Shown: positions 17,076 to 26,623 of the stretch, piece by piece | How the letters are laid out: each line of letters opens with the position of its first letter | Position numbering within the stretch: the first letter of the stretch is position 1 | Assembly: GCF_026015985.1 (NCBI RefSeq) | Contig: NZ_CP110389.1 | Span: 1,141,001-1,205,000 of the forward strand | Length of the DNA: 64,000 nt | From: Rhodopseudomonas sp. P2A-2r | Lineage (GTDB): Bacteria; Pseudomonadota; Alphaproteobacteria; Rhizobiales; Xanthobacteraceae | Direction: 5' to 3' | Program-made: the position numbers and the translations under genes | Notes under the pieces: generated by a model | The model's input: only the letters and a program-made list of their open reading frames with translations | Told to the model about the DNA's origin: nothing | Database searches by the model: none

Positions 17076-17166
17076 CCTCCACATACTACAGGCAGCGTGA
17101 CGCCATTGTGAAGGGTGTTGGCTGGTCTATCCCGCAGGGGCGGGCCGCCGTCAGGCTGTCAGGCCG

Positions 17167-17893
17167 TCAGGCCGTCGGCACCGTGCCGCCATCGATGACA
17201 TATTCGGTTCCGGTGATGGCGGAGGCCCGATCCGAGGCCAGGAAGGCCACGAGGTCGGCCACCTCGGCCGGCTTCGCCGGTCGTCCGAGCGGGATTCCGC
17301 CCAATGAAGCCATCAGCTTGCCTTGCGCTGCCTCGTAATCGGTGCCGTCGCTGGCGGCGATCTTGGTCACCAGTCGGATGGCCGCCTCGGCTTCGACCCA
17401 GCCCGGCGCCACCCGGACGACGCAGAATCCCTTTCGGGCCGACTTCCTTGGACAGCGCCTTGCTGTAGGTCGACAGCGCCGCCTTCGCCGCGGCATAGGC
17501 GGTGGTCGCGTCATGCAGCGGCAGTTCCCGCTGGATCGAGGTGATGTGAATGATGACGCCGCTGCCGCGCGCCAGCATGGCAGGCAGCAAGGCGCGGTCG
17601 AGCCGTACCGCCGGAAGCAGGTTGAGATCGAGGGCGCGTTGCCACTGCGCATCGTCAAGCATGGCAAAGCCACCGGCGGGCGCCGAGGAGCCGCCGACGA
17701 CGTGAACGACGATATCGACACCGCCGAGCTGCGCGTGCACGGCATCGGCTACCACGGCGCAGCCCGCCGCCGTCGTGATGTCGGCGGCGACGAACAGGAT
17801 ACCGTCCTCACGCAACTGCGCCGCCACGGCCGCGCCGATGCCCATGGTGCCGCCGGTGACCAGCGCGCGCAGTCCCTCCAGTCCGCCGCTCAC
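17167..17893 (-). CDS. Short-chain dehydrogenase/reductase (SDR), frameshifted
   Basis: Classical SDR of about 241 residues once the frame is repaired: cofactor loop [13 protein letters not shown] (G-x-x-x-G-x-G), the VHVVGGSS region, and the catalytic Tyr-Lys in [17 protein letters not shown]. After KEVGPKGI near 17430 the reading passes to the next frame, which continues [15 protein letters not shown]... and ends [16 protein letters not shown] at 17167. Removing one base (for example the T in ATTCTGCG, minus strand) gives the family-typical [14 protein letters not shown]. It overlaps the SnoaL-like gene by four bases (ATGA) and is divergent from an HxlR regulator, its likely controller. Confidence 0.78.
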
Positions 17894-18219
17894 AACCCGA
17901 TCTCCAGTCCGATAATTTTGTCGTCAGCGAGCTGAAAGGCAAAATCGACATCGATGGGGCTGCCGGGGAATTGGCCGGCGAGGCGCATGGTGACGATGGT
18001 CCTGCCATCGGCCTCTTTTGCGGAAACCGGTTCGATCCGATGCTGGTACTTCGCCCGCGCCTCTGTGTTCCATTGTTCGATCGCGGCGCGGCCGCGATAG
18101 GTGTGACCTTCGTCGCGCACGATAGCGTCCTCGACAAAGCATTGGCCGAAGCGACGGGCGTCGCCGGTATTGTCCGCGGTGATGTAGTCGGCGATAGAGG
18201 GTGCAAGCGTGATCGGCAT
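17890..18219 (-). CDS. SnoaL-like/NTF2-fold protein
   Basis: 109 residues. SnoaL-like pattern: [20 protein letters not shown], the usual [11 protein letters not shown] strand, then RGRAAIEQW and a C-terminal [18 protein letters not shown]. The cone-shaped NTF2 fold hosts varied small-molecule isomerases, hydratases and binding proteins. The ATG at 18219 is chosen because AGGAG lies six bases upstream. First gene of a two-gene unit with the SDR. It is divergent from HxlR across about 60 bases, so both promoters share one control region. The substrate is unknown. Confidence 0.85.
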   Translation of the reverse strand: MPITLAPSIADYITADNTGDARRFGQCFVEDAIVRDEGHTYRGRAAIEQWNTEARAKYQHRIEPVSAKEADGRTIVTMRLAGQFPGSPIDVDFAFQLADDKIIGLEIGL

Positions 18220-18281
18220 CAATTTCTCCTGAGTAATCCAAGGGGCGTTGTCTCATCAGCAAATGTCGCTATGCTCACCAA

Positions 18282-18683
18282 ATGACAAGTACGCACGAAA
18301 AAGTAGGGTACTTACCTGCAGGTGAGCTGCTGACCCCGGTCACCGCGGCGACTGGCGTCGAGTCGGTGCTGAAGATGCTGGAGGGGCGCTGGAAACTGGT
18401 GATCCTGTTCCAGCTGTTCGGCGGCAAGCTGCTGCGCTTCTCGAAGCTTGAACGCGCGATTCCGGCGATCTCCCAGAAGATGCTGATCCAGCAACTGCGC
18501 CAGATGGAGCAGGACGGCATTGTCCGGCGCATCGTTCATCACCAGGTGCCGCCGAAGGTGGAGTACGGCCTGACCGACTGGGGCCAGACGCTCTGTCCGG
18601 TGCTCGATGCCCTGCTGAAGTGGGCGGCGCTGAAGCCGACCGACGGCGCGGCGGCGCACGAAGCGGCCGGCAAGACCGATTAG
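18282..18683 (+). CDS. HxlR-family winged-helix transcriptional regulator
   Basis: 133 residues. HxlR motifs: MLEGRWKLVILFQLFGGKLLRF, the recognition region ERAIPAISQKMLIQQLRQME, then GIVRRIVHHQVPPKVEYGLTDWG (the wing and the family-typical VEY-L-T). HxlR proteins sense aldehydes, quinones, redox state or related signals and often control divergent oxidoreductase genes; here the SnoaL-SDR pair lies opposite. It lacks an obvious single N-terminal redox Cys. It overlaps the convergent DUF2855 gene by four bases. Confidence 0.9.
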   Translation: MTSTHEKVGYLPAGELLTPVTAATGVESVLKMLEGRWKLVILFQLFGGKLLRFSKLERAIPAISQKMLIQQLRQMEQDGIVRRIVHHQVPPKVEYGLTDWGQTLCPVLDALLKWAALKPTDGAAAHEAAGKTD

Positions 18684-19770
18684 TCTCCCGCCAGCGACAG
18701 CATATGGCCCTGGTTCGGGGGATCCGGCCGGCCAGCGTGTCGCGATAGACCTGTTCGACGGCCGTGGCGCCGCGACTCTCCACTACGGTAATCGCGCGTT
18801 GCAGCAGCGGATTGAAACCGTCCCAAGCCTTGCCGAAGCGGGCGTCGATGCCGCCCGGGCCCCATTCCTTGGCGCGCTTGCGAATCTGGTCGGGCGCGAA
18901 GAACCAGCGCGGCCGGGCTCCCGGCAATTCGGTGTCGTCGGAGGAGTCCTGATGGGTGAGCCCGACGCGCCCGCTATAGACCAGCCGGTCGCCGAAGTGG
19001 TGGTGCAGCCGCGCGCGCAAAGCGCCATTGCCGGCCATGTCGACCAAAGCGGCGGGCCGATCGTTGGGCAGTGACGCGATCTGGTCGTAGAGCACGACCT
19101 CGTCGTAACAGTCCAGTTCGCGGACGAAATCGGCATTGGCCGCCGAGGTCAGGCCGATCACCCGTATAGGCTGACGCTGCGTGTGCAGTAGGTGCGCGAG
19201 CCCGAAGGCGGTCTTGCTGGAGGCGCTGGTGAGCATCACGCTTTCGGCGCCGAAGAAATCCGCTTCGGCCAGCGCATCGTCGACCATGAACGACAGCATG
19301 AACAGTGGCCGCAGCAGTGCCTGGTAGTCACCCTGTGCGCCGGCGAAAGCGGGATCGCTACCGATGCGCGCATAGGCGTTGTAGACCGGCGCCCCGCCTT
19401 GGCGGTGCAAGGCCGCATCGCGCAGGCCGCGCTTGCTGACATTGCCCGCCTCGATCTGCAGATGCGTGGCCATCGGGAAATAGCCGAACAGCCGCTCGCC
19501 TTCGGCGATTGCAGGATGCTTTGAGACGATCACATCGCCAAAACCCCATACCGGAATATTGCCGAAACCCGCCGGGGCCGGAAACAGCTGCCAGTATTTC
19601 AACGCATCGCCGAGCGTGGCGTAGGTGATGTTGTTGGCGGTGATGGCGAAGCGATCGATCTTCAGCAGGACGCCGTCTTCAGGCAGTCTGTCCGGATCGG
19701 GCAGGTGCGTCTCGATCACTTTGCAGTGCTGAAGATCGTCGCGCGCAACGATGAACTGAAAAGCACTCAT
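18680..19770 (-). CDS. DUF2855 family protein (MDR-like), frameshifted near the C-terminus
   Basis: About 363 residues when repaired. The N-terminus DGVLLKIDRFAITANNITYA and VPVWGFGDVIVSKHPAI-like segment resemble the medium-chain dehydrogenase fold, and VMLTSASSKTAFGLAHLL with RVIGLTSAANADFVRELDCYD lies where the nucleotide-binding half would be. DUF2855 proteins have no established reaction. The frame is lost at 18717-18721, where five C (minus strand) stand instead of six; with one more C the end reads RIPPNQGHMLSLAGD and stops at 18680. Without the repair the frame runs on into 18340 with shadow composition. Convergent with HxlR. Confidence 0.8.
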
Positions 19771-19858
19771 TCAAGACCTCGTGTTGGTTCTTCCGCATCC
19801 TCATGCTGCACGATGAAAACTTTGCGACAGGGCCTGTTTTAAACGCTGTTCGGTTTTG

Positions 19859-20506
19859 TTACTTCCCGATCACGCCTTCGCGCTTCTTGATGGCGTGATA
19901 GTAGCTCCACCACAGATGCGCGGCGGCGCCGCGCAGCGGGCGCCAGGGTTCGGCCAGCGGTGCCATCTGTTTCACGGTGGGGCGCGCTGCCAGGCCAAGG
20001 CCGACCTTGATCGCCTCCTGGATCGCGACATCGCCGGCCGGCCAGGCGTCGCCGTGGCCGAGGCAGAACAGCAGATAGACGTCGGCGGTCCACGGTCCGA
20101 TGCCGTGCAGTCTGGTGAGGGTGGCGTGCGCGATGTCGGCGTCCTCTTCGGCGAGCACGTCGAGATTGAGTCGCTCGCTGCCGAGCTCGCGGGCGATCCC
20201 CTTCAGCGTCTTGATCTTGGCCGTCGACAGGCCCAGACGCCCGAGGCGGTCGGCGCGCGCCTTGCGCAGGCTGTCGTGGTGGAAGGGATCGAAAGCCCCG
20301 AACACCCGGCCCCAGATCGCGGAGGCCGAGGCCACCGACACCTGCTGGCCGACAATGATCTGCGCCAGCCCGGCAAATCCCGGCTCGCGCCGGCGCAGTT
20401 TCGGCATGCCGGCGATCTCCAGGATCGGCGGCAGCCGCAGGTCGAGCTTCATCAGGCCGGCGATGGCGTCTTCGAGGTCGGACTGGCTGTTGAGATGAAC
20501 GGTCAT
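19859..20506 (-). CDS. DNA-3-methyladenine glycosylase (AlkA-like, HhH-GPD)
   Basis: 215 residues. The HhH-GPD module is clear: LARIIVGQQ-like LAQIIVGQQVSVASASAIW, the hairpin LHGIGPWTADVYLLF and PAGDVAIQEA with the catalytic Asp. The enzyme removes alkylated purines from DNA for base-excision repair. It is a short AlkA form without the N-terminal AlkA domain and without an iron-sulfur cluster. Divergent from the gluQRS gene with 37 bases between them. Confidence 0.88.
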   Translation of the reverse strand: MTVHLNSQSDLEDAIAGLMKLDLRLPPILEIAGMPKLRRREPGFAGLAQIIVGQQVSVASASAIWGRVFGAFDPFHHDSLRKARADRLGRLGLSTAKIKTLKGIARELGSERLNLDVLAEEDADIAHATLTRLHGIGPWTADVYLLFCLGHGDAWPAGDVAIQEAIKVGLGLAARPTVKQMAPLAEPWRPLRGAAAHLWWSYYHAIKKREGVIGK

Positions 20507-20543
20507 GGTGCCCTGAGACTCGCGCGTCCGTACCGAGAGATCA

Positions 20544-21413
20544 ATGCCGCCCGTCTTCCGCTTTGCGCCCAGCCCGAACGGCTACCTGCATCTCGGCCAT
20601 GCTTTTTCGGCGCTGCTGAATTTCGAGCTGGCGCGGCCGGCGGGCGGCCGGCTGCTGCTGCGCATGGAGGATATCGATCCGGTTCGCAGCAAGCCGGAAT
20701 TCGAGGCGGCGATCCACGAGGACCTGGCGTGGCTCGGCATCGCCTGGGAAACCCCGGTGCGGCGGCAGTCCGAACACCTCGATGTCTACCGCGCCGCCAC
20801 CGACCGGCTGGCGCGCGACGGCCTGCTGTATCCGAGCTTCGAAAGCCGTGCCGAGATCGCCCGGCTGGTGGCGGCCGAGCAGGCCCGCGGCGCCTGGCCG
20901 CACGACCCCGATGGCGTCCCGCTGTATCCCGGCGTCGCCCGGTCGCTGTCGCCGGAGGCGGTTGCGCGGCTGCGTCAGGCCGGCGCGCCCACGGCGCTGC
21001 GGCTGGACATGGTGGCGGCCCGGCGCCGCGCCGGCGACCTCGGCTGGACCGAGGGCGGCCAGGGTCCCGATGGCCAGAGCGGCGCAGTGGCGGCGCGGCC
21101 GGAGGCTTGGGGCGATGTCATCCTCGCCCGCAAGGAGACGCCAACCAGCTACCACCTGTCGGTGGTGATCGACGATGCGCTGCAGGGCGTGACCGACGTG
21201 GTCCGTGGCCGGGACCTGTTCTGGTCCACCAGCGTGCACCGCCTGTTGCAGCAGTTGCTCGGCCTGCCGCAGCCGGTCTATCGGCACCACCAATTGCTCC
21301 GCGATACCGCCGGCGCCAAGCTGTCGAAGTCCATCCATGCGACCAGCCTGCGGCAGCTGCGGGCCGAGGGGGCCATGCCCGCCGATATCCGCCGGCTGGT
21401 CGGCCTGGCCTGA
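20544..21413 (+). CDS. gluQRS: Glutamyl-Q tRNA(Asp) synthetase
   Basis: 289 residues, the length of GluQRS, a truncated glutamyl-tRNA synthetase without anticodon-binding domain. It activates Glu and attaches it to queuosine in tRNA(Asp). Class I signatures are RFAPSPNGYLHLGHAFS (HIGH variant HLGH) and KLSKS near the end (AKLSKSIHA). The usual zinc-binding Cys cluster is not present in the expected loop (SFESRAEIARLVAAEQ), as in some alphaproteobacterial members. The synthetase fold call is secure. Confidence 0.9.
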   Translation: MPPVFRFAPSPNGYLHLGHAFSALLNFELARPAGGRLLLRMEDIDPVRSKPEFEAAIHEDLAWLGIAWETPVRRQSEHLDVYRAATDRLARDGLLYPSFESRAEIARLVAAEQARGAWPHDPDGVPLYPGVARSLSPEAVARLRQAGAPTALRLDMVAARRRAGDLGWTEGGQGPDGQSGAVAARPEAWGDVILARKETPTSYHLSVVIDDALQGVTDVVRGRDLFWSTSVHRLLQQLLGLPQPVYRHHQLLRDTAGAKLSKSIHATSLRQLRAEGAMPADIRRLVGLA

Positions 21414-21516
21414 CTGCCACAGCTTTGCCGCAAGCCGCCCACAAGCCATTGAGCAGCCTTGCGTGACTCGTTCATCCGCTTTGTGGCATGGTGAGACGGG
21501 GCCGGGTGGGGAACAA

Positions 21517-22772
21517 ATGGCGCTGACACCGCGCACGCCGCGTACACGGCGGCCGCGCACCCAGTTGAAGGCGAAAAAGCGCGTCGCGAAGACGGCTGCC
21601 GTGAAGCCGCGCGCCCGGCGCAGTGTGGCGCGGCCGAAGGCCGGTATGGTGGAAGTAGCGCTTGCCGCCTTTGCCCATGAGGTCCGCACGCCGCTCACCG
21701 GCATCCTTGCCGTCAGCGATCTGCTCGCAACCTCCGACCTCGACGAGCGCGAGCGGCGCTGGGTCGATACCATCAAGGCCGGTGCCGAACATCTTGCCGG
21801 CTTGGCGACCCTTTTCGTCGATGCCGCGCGCAGCGGAAATTCAAAACTGCAAGTGCGTCAGGATTTTTCGATCTGCGGGCGCTGGCCCGCAATGCCGGCG
21901 ATTCGCTGGCGGGCCGGGCCGCCGCCAAGGGCCTGCAATCACGTGTCGATATTTCCGCGACATTGCCGGTGTTCGTGATCGGCGATCCGGTCCGGCTGCG
22001 CGCGGCGTTGGAAAACCTGATCGATAATGCGGTGAAGTTCACCGATCGCGGTAACGTCGAGATGAAAGTGACGTCGCTGCGCGCCGGCCGCGGCGCGGTC
22101 GGCATTGCATTCCGGGTGTCCGACAGCGGCATCGGGCTGTCGCTGGCGGAGATCAAGCGGCTGTTCCGGCCGTTCTCGCAGGCCAACGTCACCATCGCCT
22201 CGCGCTTCGGCGGGGCCGGTCTCGGCCTGTCGTCGGTGAAGCAACTGGCGCGTGCCATGGGCGGCGACATCGTGGTGGCGCCGCGCCGCGGCGGCGGCAC
22301 GGTCTTCACGCTGACGGTGACGCTCGCGCGGGCGAAGGGGCCGATCGCCATCATGTCCGGGCTCGCCGACGATGCTTCGGCGGAGCCGCACCAGTCGCTG
22401 CGGGTGCTCAGCGTCGAGGACAATCCGTTCGGCCGCGTGGTGCTCAATGCGATCCTGACCGAACTCGGTCACCAGGCCGAATTCATCGGCCGAGGCGAGG
22501 CCGCCGCCGAACGTGTGGCGCAGGGCGGTTTCGACGCGGTGCTGATGGATATGGTGTTACCCGGCATCAACGGGATCGAGGCGATCCAGCGGATTCGCGC
22601 GCTGCATGCGCCGTTCGGTCAGATCGCCATCATCGGTGTGTCCGGCCGCGGCGACGACGAGGCGGCATCGCGCACCGCCGGCGCCGATGCGTTCCTGGTC
22701 AAACCGGTGTCTCCACGGGCGCTAGCGACTGCGCTGCTTGAAGCGAGACGCCATGCGGTAGCCGCGACTTGA
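21517..22772 (+). CDS. Cytoplasmic hybrid histidine kinase/response regulator, frameshifted
   Basis: About 418 residues when repaired. Order: a basic N-terminal tail (RTRRPRTQLKAKKRVAKTAA), HisKA with phospho-His in AFAHEVRTPLTGIL (His54), HATPase with N box ENLIDNAVKFT, G1 VSDSGIGL and G2 GGAGLGLSSVKQLARAMGG, then a receiver domain (VEDN acidic pocket, Asp about 345 in LMDMVLPG, Lys in VKPVSPRAL). No membrane segment or PAS domain, so the input is internal or via a partner. The frame breaks at 21864-21868: five T where six give QDFFDLRALARNAGDSL. The start is ATG 21517 after GGGGA. The 3' end overlaps the convergent YihY gene by 74 bases. Confidence 0.85.
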
Positions 22773-23634
22773 TGATGGCGGCGTTGAGTTCGCCGCCATA
22801 GACGAAGATCGCGGCAATGAAATACAGAAACACCAGCGCGATAATCACCGAGGCCAGCCCCGCATACATGGTCACGTAGTTGTTGGCGAAGCGCGCAAGG
22901 TACAGGCCGAAGCCGATGCCCGAGAGCAGCGAGGCCAGCATGGTGAAGACGATGCCGGGCAGGATCTGCAGGAAGCTGCGTCGCCCCGCCGGGAGCCATG
23001 CATGCAGGACGAACAGCGCCGTGATCATTGCCGCGATGGTGATGCCGTAACGCGCCAGGTTGAGCAGCTTCTCGTTGTTCGCCACGAGAAGCGGCACGTA
23101 GAGTCGCACGATCTCCAGCATCAGCGGGCCGAGCACGATCAGGAAGGCCATCGCCAAGGCGGTGAAGGCGGCAATCAGCGTGTAGCCGATCGACTCCAGC
23201 CGCAGCCAGTACCAGCGCCGCGGCTCGATCACCGCATAGGCGCGGTTGAGCGCGACCCGCAGGCTCTCGACGCCGTTGGAGGCAAAATACAGCGCCAGCA
23301 CCACGCCGATGGTCAGGGCGTCGCCGCGGGTGGTGGTGAGGACGTCATGGATCTGGCCGGACAGGGTGCCGGCGACCTGGTCCGGCCAGACCTGCAGCAG
23401 CAGGCCAACGGCCTGGTCGGCGAGGCCCTTGGACCCGACGAACCCTGCCAGCGACGCCAGCACGATCAGGAACGGAAACAGGGCCATCAGCGACGACAGC
23501 GCGATATGGCTGGCGATCGCCCAGCCGTCATCGGCGAGAAACGTATAGAAGGCGTCCAGCCCGACATGAACGACGTAGCGAATCTGCCTCACATGCCACC
23601 TTGCCCGGGGAGATCCGACCGTCGACGGATTCAC
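22699..23634 (-). CDS. YihY/BrkB family inner-membrane protein
   Basis: 311 residues with about six membrane helices. Family marks: an N-terminal FYTFLADDGWAIASHIALSS, GVVLALYFASNGVESLRVALNRAY, and the last helices LVFLYFIAAIFVYGGELNAAI. Once called ribonuclease BN by mistake, the family has no settled function; proposed roles include lipid transport or envelope integrity. The C-terminus is encoded over the last 74 bases of the kinase gene on the other strand. Confidence 0.88.
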   Translation of the reverse strand: MNPSTVGSPRARWHVRQIRYVVHVGLDAFYTFLADDGWAIASHIALSSLMALFPFLIVLASLAGFVGSKGLADQAVGLLLQVWPDQVAGTLSGQIHDVLTTTRGDALTIGVVLALYFASNGVESLRVALNRAYAVIEPRRWYWLRLESIGYTLIAAFTALAMAFLIVLGPLMLEIVRLYVPLLVANNEKLLNLARYGITIAAMITALFVLHAWLPAGRRSFLQILPGIVFTMLASLLSGIGFGLYLARFANNYVTMYAGLASVIIALVFLYFIAAIFVYGGELNAAIIKSRLPHGVSLQAAQSLAPVETPV

Positions 23635-23738
23635 GTTACCATCTGATATCTACGGATAAAAAGCCAGATCGTTGCAGCCTCGCGATCAATTTCACAGCAG
23701 TGATGGCGAACCCGCAAATGCGGTGTTATGTAGCGCCG

Positions 23739-23933
23739 ATGACAACATTTCTGAGCACCATTCTTCTTCCCTTCGCGGTGGGCGCGGTTGCGCTGGTCCT
23801 GCTGCTTGGCCTGATCAACATGATGCGCGGCGGCTCGCCGAACCGTTCGCAGAAGCTGATGCGCTGGCGCGTGGCGCTGCAGTTTGTCGCCATCGTCGTC
23901 ACCATGGCGACGGTCTGGGCGATGGGACGGTAA
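23739..23933 (+). CDS. HIG1-domain twin transmembrane protein
   Basis: 64 residues with two membrane helices (LLPFAVGAVALVLLLGLINMM and VALQFVAIVVTMATVWAMG) separated by a basic loop (RGGSPNRSQKLMRWR). This is the hypoxia-induced protein fold; mitochondrial relatives (Rcf1/HIG1) associate with cytochrome oxidase, and alphaproteobacteria have many short versions. The ATG at 23739 is preferred over an upstream frame to 23601 that adds residues without family character. Confidence 0.85.
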   Translation: MTTFLSTILLPFAVGAVALVLLLGLINMMRGGSPNRSQKLMRWRVALQFVAIVVTMATVWAMGR

Positions 23934-24105
23934 GCAAACAGACGCAGGTGCCGCGCCCTGGATGCTGCGCAACGCGCGGCGCTTGCCGCGTGGTGCGCTG
24001 CCGATCCGGGGCCCCCGGGGATGCGAATGAAACCGGGATTCTGGATCTGCGCAACGGCATGAATAATGCCGCAGCGCGTCCGGGAAACGTTCGAGGAAAC
24101 AGGCG

Positions 24106-24678
24106 ATGGTCGTTCTCAACAAGATCTACACCCGTACCGGCGACGACGGCACCACCGCGCTGGGGTCGGGCGAGCGCCGTCCCAAATACGATCTGCGCAT
24201 TTCCGCCTATGGAACCGTGGACGAGACCAATGCGTCGATCGGCGTCGTCAGGCTGCATCTCGCCGATGCGCCGGCGCTCGATGCCATGCTGCGGCTGATC
24301 CAGAACGACCTGTTCGACCTCGGTGCCGATCTGGCGGTGCCGCAGCGCGACGGCAAGGCCGAGCGGCTGCGCATGCTGGCCAGTCAGGTCGACCGGCTGG
24401 AGCGCGACATCGACAGCCTGAACGAGAAGCTGGCGGACCTGACATCCTTCGTGCTGCCGGGCGGTAAGCCGGCCGCGGCATATTTGCATGTCTCCCGCAC
24501 CATTTGCCGCCGGGCGGAACGGATCATGGTCGAACTCGCGGCCCACCCGGGCGAGCCGGTCTCCGACGCCGCCATCCAGTACATGAACCGGCTGTCGGAT
24601 TTCCTGTTTGTTGCCAGCCGTACGGTCAACGACAATGGCGCCGGCGACGTGCTGTGGGTTCCCGGCCAGAACCGCTAG
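24106..24678 (+). CDS. Cob(I)yrinic acid a,c-diamide adenosyltransferase, PduO type
   Basis: 190 residues. The PduO signature is complete: IYTRTGDDGTTALGSGERRP (ATP-binding N-terminal loop), SAYGTVDETNASIG, LHVSRTICRRAERIM and YMNRLSDFLFVASRTVN. The enzyme moves the adenosyl group from ATP to cob(I)alamin, the last activation step giving adenosylcobalamin. No other cobalamin genes lie nearby, as usual for the stand-alone enzyme. It precedes etfBA by 136 bases on the same strand. Confidence 0.93.
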   Translation: MVVLNKIYTRTGDDGTTALGSGERRPKYDLRISAYGTVDETNASIGVVRLHLADAPALDAMLRLIQNDLFDLGADLAVPQRDGKAERLRMLASQVDRLERDIDSLNEKLADLTSFVLPGGKPAAAYLHVSRTICRRAERIMVELAAHPGEPVSDAAIQYMNRLSDFLFVASRTVNDNGAGDVLWVPGQNR

Positions 24679-24720
24679 GCCGCGGCAGGCCCGAGGGGCT
24701 CGATTTTTGGCTTTCGCGCG

Positions 24721-24749
24721 TTGACCGCCGATAGCGGGCGCTTTAGGTT
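24721..24749 (+). promoter_or_regulatory. Possible etfBA promoter
   Basis: TTGACC (24721-24726), a 17-base spacer and TAGGTT (24744-24749) lie 65 bases before the etfB ATG. The -35 is near consensus, the -10 moderate. Confidence 0.35.
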
Positions 24750-24814
24750 CCGCGCCCAAGCTGATCCCAGCTTCCAAGCTGATGAAACGAAGAAACTCAT
24801 ACGAAAGAGGATCG

Positions 24815-25564
24815 ATGAAGGTTCTGGTGCCGGTCAAGCGGGTTGTCGATTACAACGTCAAGGTTCGCGTCAAGAGCGACGGAACCGGCGTCGAACTCTC
24901 CAACGTCAAGATGTCGATGAATCCGTTCGATGAAATCGCCGTCGAGGAAGCCCTGCGCCTGAAAGAGGCCGGCAAGGCGACCGAGGTGGTGGTCGTGTCC
25001 ATCGGGCCGGCGCAGGCGTCGGAAACCATCCGCACCGGCCTCGCCATGGGCGCCGACCGCGGCATCCTGGTGAAGGCCGAGGGCATCGTCGAGCCGCTTG
25101 CGGTCGCCAAGATCCTCAAGGCCATCGTCGACGAAGAGAAGCCCGGTCTTGTCATTCTCGGCAAGCAGGCGATCGACGATGACAGCAACCAGACCGGCCA
25201 GATGCTGGCCGCCTTGCTCGGCTGGTCGCAGGCGACCTTCGCCTCCAAGCTGGAAGTCGACGGGGCCGATTTCGTGGTTTCCCGTGAAGTCGACGGCGGT
25301 TCGCAGACCGTGAAGCTCAAGGGGCCGGCCATCGTCACCACCGACTTGCGCCTCAACGAGCCGCGCTACGCCAGCTTGCCGAACATCATGAAGGCGAAGA
25401 AGAAGCCGATCGCCGACAAGAGCGCCGCCGATTACGGCGTCGACCTGACGCCGCATCTCGAGATCATCAAGACCACCGAGCCCGAAGGCCGCAAGGCCGG
25501 CGTCAAGGTCAAGGACGTCGCCGAGCTGATTTCGAAACTCAAGACCGAAGCCGGGGTGATCTGA
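24815..25564 (+). CDS. etfB: Electron transfer flavoprotein subunit beta
   Basis: 249 residues starting [20 protein letters not shown]; a longer frame to 24782 lacks family similarity, and AGAGGA precedes the ATG. ETF-beta hallmarks: [37 protein letters not shown] (AMP-binding loop) and [24 protein letters not shown]. With EtfA and FAD it carries electrons from acyl-CoA and other dehydrogenases to ETF-ubiquinone oxidoreductase. It overlaps etfA by one base and is followed by a 3-hydroxybutyryl-CoA dehydrogenase gene, so the unit serves fatty-acid or PHB metabolism. Confidence 0.96.
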   Translation: MKVLVPVKRVVDYNVKVRVKSDGTGVELSNVKMSMNPFDEIAVEEALRLKEAGKATEVVVVSIGPAQASETIRTGLAMGADRGILVKAEGIVEPLAVAKILKAIVDEEKPGLVILGKQAIDDDSNQTGQMLAALLGWSQATFASKLEVDGADFVVSREVDGGSQTVKLKGPAIVTTDLRLNEPRYASLPNIMKAKKKPIADKSAADYGVDLTPHLEIIKTTEPEGRKAGVKVKDVAELISKLKTEAGVI

Positions 25565-26508
25565 TGACCACGCTTTTGATTGCCGAACACGAACACGCCA
25601 CCCTCAAGGATTCCACCAACAAGGCGCTGACTGCTGCGACGCAGCTCGGCGGCGAGGTGCACGTCCTGGTCGCCGGTGGCGGCGAAGGCACCAAGGCCGC
25701 GGCGGAAGCCGCCGCCAAGCTGGCCGGCGTCACCAAGGTGCTGCTGGCCGACGATGCCGTCTATGCCCACGACCTCGCCGAGCCGCTGGCCGCGCTGATC
25801 GTGTCGCTGGCTCCCGCCTACGATGCCTTCGTGGCGCCCGCTACCTCGCGCTTCAAGAACGTGATGCCGCGCGTCGCAGCATTGCTCGACGTGATGCAGG
25901 TCTCGGAAATCACCAAGGTGATTGCGCCGGATACGTTCGAACGCCCGATCTATGCCGGCAATGCGATCCAGACCGTGAAGTCGAAGGACGCCAAGAAGGT
26001 CATCACCGTGCGCACCTCGACCTTCGCCGCTGCGGCGGGCGAAGGCGGCAGCGCTTCGGTGGAAGCCGCGGCGACCGCCGGCGATCCCGGCCTGTCGACG
26101 TTTGTCGGCGAGGAAGTCGCCAAGAGCGACCGTCCGGAACTGACCTCGGCGAAGATCATTGTGTCCGGTGGTCGTGCCATGCAGAGCCGCGAGAACTTCA
26201 CCAAATACATCGAGCCGCTGGCCGACAAGCTCGGTGCCGGCGTCGGTGCCTCGCGCGCCGCGGTGGATGCCGGCTACGCCCCCAACGACTGGCAGGTCGG
26301 CCAGACTGGCAAGGTGGTCGCGCCTGAATTGTACATCGCGATCGGCATTTCCGGCGCGATCCAGCATCTCGCCGGCATGAAGGACTCCAAGGTGATCGTC
26401 GCGATCAACAAGGACGAGGACGCGCCGATCTTCCAGGTCGCCGATTACGGACTGGTGGCGGATCTCTACCAGGCGGTGCCGGAACTCACCGAAGCGCTCG
26501 GGAAGTAA
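25564..26508 (+). CDS. etfA: Electron transfer flavoprotein subunit alpha
   Basis: 314 residues. N-terminal ETF fold ([20 protein letters not shown]), then the FAD-binding C-terminal domain with [61 protein letters not shown] and [12 protein letters not shown], the family signature. It binds the FAD of the ETF heterodimer. Start at TGATG, sharing one base with the etfB stop, so expression is coupled. Confidence 0.96.
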   Translation: MTTLLIAEHEHATLKDSTNKALTAATQLGGEVHVLVAGGGEGTKAAAEAAAKLAGVTKVLLADDAVYAHDLAEPLAALIVSLAPAYDAFVAPATSRFKNVMPRVAALLDVMQVSEITKVIAPDTFERPIYAGNAIQTVKSKDAKKVITVRTSTFAAAAGEGGSASVEAAATAGDPGLSTFVGEEVAKSDRPELTSAKIIVSGGRAMQSRENFTKYIEPLADKLGAGVGASRAAVDAGYAPNDWQVGQTGKVVAPELYIAIGISGAIQHLAGMKDSKVIVAINKDEDAPIFQVADYGLVADLYQAVPELTEALGK

Positions 26509-26623
26509 CGGCCGCTCAAGCTGACCGACACATTGGCCGGAGCAACGGACTCCGGCCGGTGTTTATGCAAGAATGCAAGCGCGCCGCGATATGCGCGGCC
26601 CTGCGCTCCAACGAGATGGCAAG

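Noticed and set aside
18340..18679. C-terminal extension of the DUF2855 frame
   Set aside because: It arises only from the frameshift at 18717-18721 and runs antisense to the HxlR gene with low-complexity Arg/Ser/Pro content.
19856..21466. Open frame of 536 codons on the plus strand
   Set aside because: It is antisense to the AlkA gene and then out of frame with gluQRS; shadow composition throughout.
20541..21776. Open frame of 411 codons on the minus strand opposite gluQRS
   Set aside because: No domain or signal. gluQRS on the other strand is complete with both synthetase motifs.
23899..24837. Open frame of 312 codons on the minus strand opposite the PduO gene
   Set aside because: Antisense shadow of a complete cobalamin adenosyltransferase gene; no signature of its own.
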